10,891 nucleotides of DNA from Mailhella sp. (lineage in GTDB: Bacteria > Desulfobacterota > Desulfovibrionia > Desulfovibrionales > Desulfovibrionaceae). The notes under the pieces were generated by a model. It ran no database searches. It saw only the letters and a program-made list of their open reading frames with translations, and was not told where the DNA came from. The DNA lies in assembly GCA_020024815.1 (NCBI GenBank), contig JAHHTE010000058.1, positions 1-10,891 of the forward strand. The letters are read 5' to 3'. The position numbers and the translations under genes are program-made. Positions 6,248 to 10,891 of this stretch are shown here, piece after piece (positions within the stretch are counted from its first letter, which is position 1; each line of letters starts with the position of its first letter).

Positions 6248-6512
6248 AATTAAATACCATAAGCAATTTAAAAAAGATTATAAAACAATAGTAAGGCGAG
6301 GTTACGATATTGCAAGATTAGAACAAGTATTAGAAATTTTAATACAAGATCAAGACCTACCAGCAAAATATAAAGATCATGCTCTAACAGGAAATTATAC
6401 AGGCTTTAGAGAGTGCCATATCACGCCCGATTGGCTGTTAATCTATAAAAAGGAAAAGGATATTCTTATCTTAACCTTATCCCGTACAGGCACACATAGC
6501 GATTTATTTTAA
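6240..6512 (+). CDS. yafQ: YafQ-family mRNA interferase toxin
   Basis: The 90-residue RelE-superfamily toxin is expected to bind the ribosome A site and cut mRNA within codons, stopping translation until the antitoxin neutralises it. The C-terminal half carries the YafQ signature: KDHALTGNYTGFRECHITPDW, then LLIYKK and RTGTHSDLF. His47, His60, Asp64, Trp65, His86 and the terminal Phe90 align with the catalytic and substrate-contacting residues known in E. coli YafQ, so it looks active. The ATG overlaps the antitoxin gene by 8 nt. The gene ends 14 nt before the strong terminator stem that it shares with the convergent hicB. Expression should follow the dinJ promoter. Confidence 0.93.
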   Translation: MLKIKYHKQFKKDYKTIVRRGYDIARLEQVLEILIQDQDLPAKYKDHALTGNYTGFRECHITPDWLLIYKKEKDILILTLSRTGTHSDLF

Positions 6513-6526
6513 TTTTTTATTGCAAC

Positions 6527-6559
6527 AAAAGCCCTTACAAACAATAGTAAGGGCTTTTT
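6527..6559. terminator. Bidirectional intrinsic terminator between yafQ and hicB
   Basis: AAAAGCCCTTAC (6527-6538) and GTAAGGGCTTTT (6547-6558) form a perfect 12-bp stem with an 8-nt loop and a T5 tract on the plus strand. On the minus strand the stem ends in TTTTG. The hicB stop codon begins at 6563, directly beside it, so it should end both convergent operons. Confidence 0.93.
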
Positions 6560-6560
6560 C

Positions 6561-6968
6561 TTATAAATGAAGCTCTTTTTTTATGGCTTCTTGTAATAAT
6601 TGCGAAAAATTAATATTATATTCTAATGCCTTTGCATTAAGCCATGCTGGTAATGTTACCGTTCTATTTACTGCTTTATTTTTATTAGCTAAGCGAATAG
6701 AAGGCATAAATACATCAATAAGACTTACTGTATCATCTTTTTCTAATTGAATAGATTGTAATGAACTTGCTAAAGGAATTTCTTCTTTATCTTCTTCTAA
6801 TCCTAGTATAGTAATACCTATTAGTTCTCTTGCAGCTATAAAAGCTTTTTCTTCTGTTTCAGCACAAGTTGCTACATCTAAATCAGGTACTAAAATAGCA
6901 AACCCTGCTTTTCCCTCATTTCTAAAAATTACAGGATAAATATAGACATCTTTTTGCTTATTTTTCAT
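6561..6968 (-). CDS. hicB: HicB-family antitoxin
   Basis: HicB neutralises the HicA toxin and acts as autoregulator. The N-terminal part (about residues 8-60: VYIYPVIFRNEGKAGFAILV, then PDLDVATCAETEEKAFIAA) is the degenerate RNase H-like HicB fold. The C-terminal part (101-135: NRTVTLPAWLNAKALEYNIN, then FSQLLQEAIKKEL) is a ribbon-helix-helix DNA-binding domain. At 135 residues it is of normal length for two-domain HicB. The ATG at 6968 is the first possible start because an in-frame TAA lies three codons upstream; the ribosome site is weak (GAGAGA about 10 nt before). It lies downstream of hicA on the same strand but after an unusually long 202-nt gap, so it may have its own promoter or a leader; none is convincing. 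Confidence 0.93.
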   Translation of the reverse strand: MKNKQKDVYIYPVIFRNEGKAGFAILVPDLDVATCAETEEKAFIAARELIGITILGLEEDKEEIPLASSLQSIQLEKDDTVSLIDVFMPSIRLANKNKAVNRTVTLPAWLNAKALEYNINFSQLLQEAIKKELHL

Positions 6969-7170
6969 ATACTTTTATCTCTCATAACTACCTTATATTG
7001 ATAGTTTTTTCTTTTTTAATTCTTATTCGACTTCTTATTATCTTTTATATTAGTAACTATTTTCTTTTGCTCTCTCTTTTTTATACACTACTTGCATAAA
7101 AAAGAATTAAATATACATTAGGGAATATAATAGTATGTACTCTCTATATTTTTTACTCATTATTTCTCTA
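6969..7170 (-). other. 202-nt gap between hicA and hicB
   Basis: HicA and HicB genes normally overlap or lie a few bases apart; here the gap contains only very short frames on the minus strand. One starts at an ATG at 7160 and reads MSKKYREYILL before stopping after 17 codons; another is 15 codons. No clear promoter, terminator or long inverted repeat is visible. TACAT and ATGTA arms around 7110-7140 are too weak to name. Confidence 0.5.
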
Positions 7171-7371
7171 TTAATCTTTTATAATAATACCAGCTTGTTT
7201 AAAAATTGACTTCAATGTTCCTAGTGGAATATCTTTATAAGGGTGGTTTACAGTTACACGCCCTTTCTTACTCGGGTGTTTATATTGATGATGGCTACCA
7301 ACACAATTTACCTCATACCAACCGTCTTCTTCTAAAATCTTTATTACTTCTTTAGAGGAATAACTCTTCAC
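7171..7371 (-). CDS. hicA: HicA-family mRNA interferase toxin
   Basis: HicA is a small double-stranded-RNA-binding-fold RNase that cleaves mRNA independently of the ribosome and is held in check by HicB. The sequence shows the family core: SSKEVIKILEEDGWYEV, GSHHQYKHP with the catalytic histidine (27 or 28), GRVTVNHPYKDIP, and the final LGTLKSIFKQAGI. I choose the GTG at 7371 (66 residues). The sequence AGGTGA lies just upstream of it (7381-7376). The predicted transcription start near 7401 excludes the alternative TTG at 7407, which would give 78 residues and sits upstream of the transcript's 5' end. GTG also places the family core close to the N-terminus, as usual. The gene precedes hicB in the same direction. 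Confidence 0.9.
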   Translation of the reverse strand: MKSYSSKEVIKILEEDGWYEVNCVGSHHQYKHPSKKGRVTVNHPYKDIPLGTLKSIFKQAGIIIKD

Positions 7372-7407
7372 AAAATCACCTGCCTTTACTCTTTTTATAG
7401 CATACAA

Positions 7408-7436
7408 AATATAACAAATATTATAGTATTTGTCAA
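7408..7436 (-). promoter_or_regulatory. hicA promoter with palindromic operator in the spacer
   Basis: On the minus strand TTGACA (7436-7431) and TATATT (7413-7408) are exactly 17 bases apart. Positions 7414-7433 form a 20-bp palindrome, ACAAATA/TATTTGT arms around TTATAG with a single mismatched pair. It fills the spacer and clips the -35 box. This is where a HicB ribbon-helix-helix dimer would block RNA polymerase. Confidence 0.85.
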
Positions 7437-7446
7437 ATTCTTCTTT

Positions 7447-7462
7447 TATTCATAAAAAGAAC
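7447..7462 (+). repeat. 16-bp direct repeat, first copy
   Basis: TATTCATAAAAAGAAC is repeated exactly at 7623-7638. The two copies bracket the hsdR leader, including dispersed repeat copy 3. Confidence 0.55.
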
Positions 7463-7552
7463 TCAAAAACTCAAGAGATTATATATTCTTTATAAATTTA
7501 ACTAACTCGTTATAAACGTAAATAATATGTCTTATCTTATAGTATCTTAGTA

Positions 7553-7594
7553 AAACCTTTTAGGACAATGCCTTTATGAAAATACTATTTTTAT
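7553..7594 (+). repeat. Dispersed intergenic repeat, copy 3
   Basis: These 42 bases match copy 1 (5502-5543) at all but one position and copy 2 over 32 bases with one change. The copy ends 62 nt before the hsdR start codon and just before the candidate hsdR promoter. Confidence 0.85.
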
Positions 7595-7596
7595 TC

Positions 7597-7625
7597 TTGT
7601 ACTTCTACTATATTCAAGTTAGTAT
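7597..7625 (+). promoter_or_regulatory. Candidate hsdR promoter
   Basis: TTGTAC (7597-7602) and TAGTAT (7620-7625) are separated by 17 bases and would start transcription near 7632. Each box matches consensus only in part. The distance to the ribosome site (7646) is reasonable, and hsdR must have its own promoter because the genes before it run the other way. Confidence 0.4.
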
Positions 7626-7638
7626 TCATAAAAAGAAC
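7623..7638 (+). repeat. 16-bp direct repeat, second copy
   Basis: TATTCATAAAAAGAAC is identical to 7447-7462, 176 bp upstream. It overlaps the candidate hsdR promoter -10 region and start of transcription. Confidence 0.55.
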
Positions 7639-7656
7639 AAAAAATAAGGGGAAAAT

Positions 7657-10600
7657 ATGAGTTCTATACATATCATAGCACAGAGCAATGAAAATACGGT
7701 TATAAGTGAATATATCCCAAATGCAAAGCGTTCAGATTCTTTCCAAACAGAAGCAGAACTTGAACAAGAATTTATTCGTATTTTATGTTCACAAGGCTAT
7801 GAATTTATTACTATTCATAATGAAAAAGAACTCATTGCTAACCTTAGAAAACAAATAGAAATTTTAAATACTATTCAATTTACAGATACAGAATGGGAAC
7901 ATTTTTTTAAAGAAAAAATCTGTAATGATAACGAAAACATAGAGGAAAAAACCTATAAAATTCAAGAAGATTTTATTCAAATTTTAAAAAGAGAAGACGG
8001 CACAGAAAAAAACATTTACCTTATTAAACAAAAAGATATACATAGCAATAGCTTACAAGTAATAAATCAATTTGAAGAAAAAGACGGTACACATGAATGT
8101 AGGTACGATGTAACAATTTTAGTCAATGGTTTACCTTTGGTTCATGTGGAATTAAAACGGCGTGGCGTGGCTATTCGCGAAGCTTTTAATCAGATTAACC
8201 GTTATCAAAGGGAAAGTTTTTGGGCTGGAAGTGGACTTTTTGAATTTGTGCAAATCTTTGTTATTTCCAACGGGACAAATACAAAATATTATTCCAATAC
8301 AACAAGAAATAGCCACATTATAGAACAGAAGAAAAGTAATTACAAAAAAAGCAAAAAAACAAGTAATAGCTTTGAATTTACTAGCTATTGGGCAGACGGA
8401 AATAATAAACTTATTACAGATTTAGTGGATTTTGCTAAAACTTTTTTTGCAAAACATACGCTTTTAAATATTTTAACACATTATTGCGTTTTTACTGCTG
8501 AAAAATTATTGCTTGTTATGCGTCCTTATCAAATTTCTGCTACGGAACGCATTTTAAACCGTATTGAAATAAGCCATAATTATAAAAAAGCTGGCTCTAT
8601 TGAGGCTGGGGGCTATATTTGGCATACAACAGGCAGCGGAAAAACGCTTACATCTTTCAAAACTTCGCAACTTGCTTGCAAATTCCCCTTTATTGATAAA
8701 GTGCTTTTTGTGGTGGATAGAAAAGACTTAGATTTTCAAACCATGAACGAATATAATAAATTTAAAGACGGGTGCGTTTCTGGAACAACTTCCACAAAAA
8801 TTTTACAAAAGCAATTAGAAGATACTGATTCTAAAATTATTATTACCACTATTCAAAAACTTGATGTTTTTATTAGCAAAAATAAAATACACGATGTTTA
8901 TAAAAAAAATATTGTTCTTATTTTTGACGAATGCCACAGAAGCCAATTTGGCAATATGCATACTAAAATAATTAAAGCCTTTAAAAAATATTTTATCTTT
9001 GGCTTTACTGGTACGCCTATTTTTTCCGCTAATGCCTCTAGCTCTTCCCTGCCTATGCTAAAAACAACAGAACAAGCTTTTGGCGATAAACTACATACAT
9101 ATACCATTGTTGACGCTATCAACGACCAAAACGTTTTGCCTTTTAGAATTGATTATGTAGATACTATTAAACAAAAAGAAAATATTCTTGATAAGGAAAT
9201 TCAAGCCATTGATAAAAACAAAGCATTAGAATCTCCTGAACGTGTTAAAGCCATTGTTCACTATATGCTAGAACATTTTGATCAAAAAACATATAGAAAT
9301 GTTGCATACTCTGTAAAAGATAAAAAATTATGGGGTTTTAATTCTATTTTTGCCGTTAGTTCTATCCCTATGGCTATTTTATATTATCAAGAATTTAAAA
9401 GACAAATTAAAGAATTAGATAAAAGGCTTATTGTGGCAACTATTTTTAGCTTTGCTCCCAATGATGATGATATTGACAACGCTATCAATACAGAAGATTT
9501 TGACACAAATAGTCTTGATCAAAACTCTAGGGATTTCTTAGAATGTGCCATTGCTGATTATAACGAAATTTTTAATCAAAGCTTTGATACTAGTTCCGAA
9601 AAATTCCAAAATTATTATAAAGATGTTTCAAAAAAAGTAAAAAATAGAGAAATTGATATTCTTATTGTTGTTAATATGTTCCTAACTGGTTTTGACGCTA
9701 CAACCCTAAATACTCTTTGGGTGGATAAAAATTTGCGTATGCATGGACTTATTCAAGCTTATTCAAGAACAAATAGAATTTTAAATTCTGTCAAACGCTA
9801 TGGAAATATTGTATGTTTTAGAGATTTACAAAAAGAAACTGATGAGGCTATTGCTCTTTTTGGAAATAAACACGCTAAAAATATTGTGCTTATTAAAAAA
9901 TTCGATGATTATTATTACGGCTTTACTGATGAAAAAGGAAAATATCATCAAGGATATATAGACCTTATCGAAGAACTAAATCAAAAATTTCCCCTTGAAA
10001 ATAAAATTATTGGAGAAGAAAACGAAAAAGATTTTATCCGTCTTTTTGGAGCTATCCTAAAAATGAAAAATTTACTTTCTGCTTTTGATGATTTTCAAGG
10101 TATGGAAATTATTAACCCTAGAGATTTTCAAGATTATCAAAGCCAATATATTGATATTTATGATACTATCAAAAAAGATAAAGAAATAGAAAAAGAAAAT
10201 ATTAATAATGATATTGTTTTTGAACTAGAACTTATAAAACAAGTAGAAGTCAATATTGATTATATCCTTGTACTTGTGGAAGAATATAATCAATCAAATA
10301 AGGAAGATAAAGAAGTTCTTATCACTATTCAAAAAGCTGTAAACTCAAGTACACAACTTCGTAGCAAAAAAGAATTAATTGACGCTTTTATAAAACAAGT
10401 TAATGTTGGCGATAATGTCAATACTGCTTGGCTCGACTTTATGCGAAAAAAACGCGATGAAGAACTTACACAAATTATACAAGAAGAAAAATTGCAAACA
10501 GAATTAGCACAAAAATTTATGTATAATGCCTTTCGTGATGGTATTTTAAATACTAATGGAACAGATATTGATAAAATCCTCCCTAAAATGTCCCTTTTTG

Positions 10601-10689
10601 CCAAAAATAACGCAAGAACTCTTACAAAAAATAAAATCATCAAACGCTTGTCTGATTTCTTTGAAAAATACTTCGGCATAGCAGGGTAA
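7657..10689 (+). CDS. hsdR: Type I restriction-modification system, endonuclease/translocase subunit HsdR (type IC)
   Basis: HsdR joins the M2S methylase to form the restriction enzyme. It pumps DNA with ATP and cuts far from the unmethylated target. Residues align with EcoR124I HsdR almost throughout (1010 versus about 1038). The N-terminal PD-(D/E)xK nuclease has Asp151 in RYDVTILVNGLP and Glu165-x-Lys167 in VELKRRGVAIREAF, numbered as I recall for EcoR124I. The superfamily 2 helicase motor follows: Walker A TTGSGKT (324-330), DECH (424-427), FTGTP (450-454), FLTGFDATTLNTLWVDKNLR and the arginine-finger motif QAYSRTNR (700-707). The C-terminal helical part ends TLTKNKIIKRLSDFFEKYFG. AAGGGG at 7646-7651 is 5 nt before the ATG. 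No frameshift or missing catalytic residue is seen. It is split from hsdM/hsdS by two toxin-antitoxin modules. Confidence 0.98.
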   Translation: MSSIHIIAQSNENTVISEYIPNAKRSDSFQTEAELEQEFIRILCSQGYEFITIHNEKELIANLRKQIEILNTIQFTDTEWEHFFKEKICNDNENIEEKTYKIQEDFIQILKREDGTEKNIYLIKQKDIHSNSLQVINQFEEKDGTHECRYDVTILVNGLPLVHVELKRRGVAIREAFNQINRYQRESFWAGSGLFEFVQIFVISNGTNTKYYSNTTRNSHIIEQKKSNYKKSKKTSNSFEFTSYWADGNNKLITDLVDFAKTFFAKHTLLNILTHYCVFTAEKLLLVMRPYQISATERILNRIEISHNYKKAGSIEAGGYIWHTTGSGKTLTSFKTSQLACKFPFIDKVLFVVDRKDLDFQTMNEYNKFKDGCVSGTTSTKILQKQLEDTDSKIIITTIQKLDVFISKNKIHDVYKKNIVLIFDECHRSQFGNMHTKIIKAFKKYFIFGFTGTPIFSANASSSSLPMLKTTEQAFGDKLHTYTIVDAINDQNVLPFRIDYVDTIKQKENILDKEIQAIDKNKALESPERVKAIVHYMLEHFDQKTYRNVAYSVKDKKLWGFNSIFAVSSIPMAILYYQEFKRQIKELDKRLIVATIFSFAPNDDDIDNAINTEDFDTNSLDQNSRDFLECAIADYNEIFNQSFDTSSEKFQNYYKDVSKKVKNREIDILIVVNMFLTGFDATTLNTLWVDKNLRMHGLIQAYSRTNRILNSVKRYGNIVCFRDLQKETDEAIALFGNKHAKNIVLIKKFDDYYYGFTDEKGKYHQGYIDLIEELNQKFPLENKIIGEENEKDFIRLFGAILKMKNLLSAFDDFQGMEIINPRDFQDYQSQYIDIYDTIKKDKEIEKENINNDIVFELELIKQVEVNIDYILVLVEEYNQSNKEDKEVLITIQKAVNSSTQLRSKKELIDAFIKQVNVGDNVNTAWLDFMRKKRDEELTQIIQEEKLQTELAQKFMYNAFRDGILNTNGTDIDKILPKMSLFAKNNARTLTKNKIIKRLSDFFEKYFGIAG

Positions 10690-10891
10690 GGAATATACTT
10701 TTTATATAAACGTTTCTAACTTCATTTTTCCTCTCTTAGAGAGTAATTCCTCTTTTAGTATAAAATTTTATATTATTCAATTATGCTAACTACTTAAAAA
10801 TATCAAATAAATTTTACATTAAAATTATAAAAAATCGCACCCTTATTTTATTTATTTTTGTAATTATGATTATCTATGCTAATATAATTTA
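10690..10891. other. Non-coding tail after hsdR
   Basis: No gene is visible. CTCTC (10731-10735) and GAGAG (10739-10743) form a short hairpin 41 nt after the hsdR stop with a T-rich stretch after it, a weak terminator candidate. A TATAAT at 10883-10888, with TTGTAA 19 bases before it (10858-10863), could be the promoter of a gene beyond the right edge. Confidence 0.4.

Noticed and set aside
5502..7594. Dispersed repeats as integron attC sites flanking TA cassettes
   Set aside because: I could not find paired core sites (RYYYAAC/GTTRRRY) with the internal palindromic structure of attC, and no integrase is present in the window.
8898..10679. Minus-strand frames inside hsdR (8898-9122 and 10329-10679)
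   Set aside because: hsdR is intact and motif-complete in the other frame; these show no domain and no start signals.

Overview
The window is an AT-rich stretch (well under 35% GC by eye, codons strongly A/T-ending) of bacterial accessory DNA. Its core is a complete type I restriction-modification locus of the EcoR124I-like (type IC) kind. The organism cannot be fixed from the sequence. The composition and AAGGA-type ribosome sites would fit an AT-rich host-associated bacterium (a Brachyspira-like spirochaete, a fusobacterium or a campylobacterote, for instance), but that is only a guess.

Layout. From 1 to 1158 lies the 3' part of a coiled-coil, membrane-anchored protein of unknown function, cut by the left edge. 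Then follow hsdM (1245-2813), a RhuM-family gene (2831-3874) and hsdS (3991-5211), all on the plus strand. Between RhuM and hsdS is a perfect 14-bp inverted repeat. After hsdS comes a 766-bp non-coding region. It holds a probable terminator, a run of hairpins, a 28-bp tandem repeat and a GC-rich island with four C-runs, very unlike the surroundings. Two toxin-antitoxin modules follow, convergent on a shared terminator: a dinJ/yafQ-type pair on the plus strand (5978-6512) and a hicA/hicB pair on the minus strand (7371-6561). Finally hsdR (7657-10689) is on the plus strand behind its own leader.

How the genes work together. HsdM and HsdS should form the DNA methyltransferase, and HsdR adds DNA translocation and cleavage. 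HsdS carries a 12-bp, three-unit in-frame repeat encoding the TAEL spacer. In the EcoR124 family this repeat changes the recognition-site spacing when its copy number changes. The nuclease subunit is separated from hsdM/hsdS by about 2.4 kb containing the two addiction modules. Three near-identical direct copies of a 32-42 bp repeat lie after hsdS, before dinJ and before hsdR, so the TA cassette sits between two of them. This suggests modular assembly of a defence island. The hicA promoter is especially clear: near-consensus -35 and -10 boxes with a 20-bp palindrome filling the spacer. It also indicates that the true hicA start is an internal GTG.
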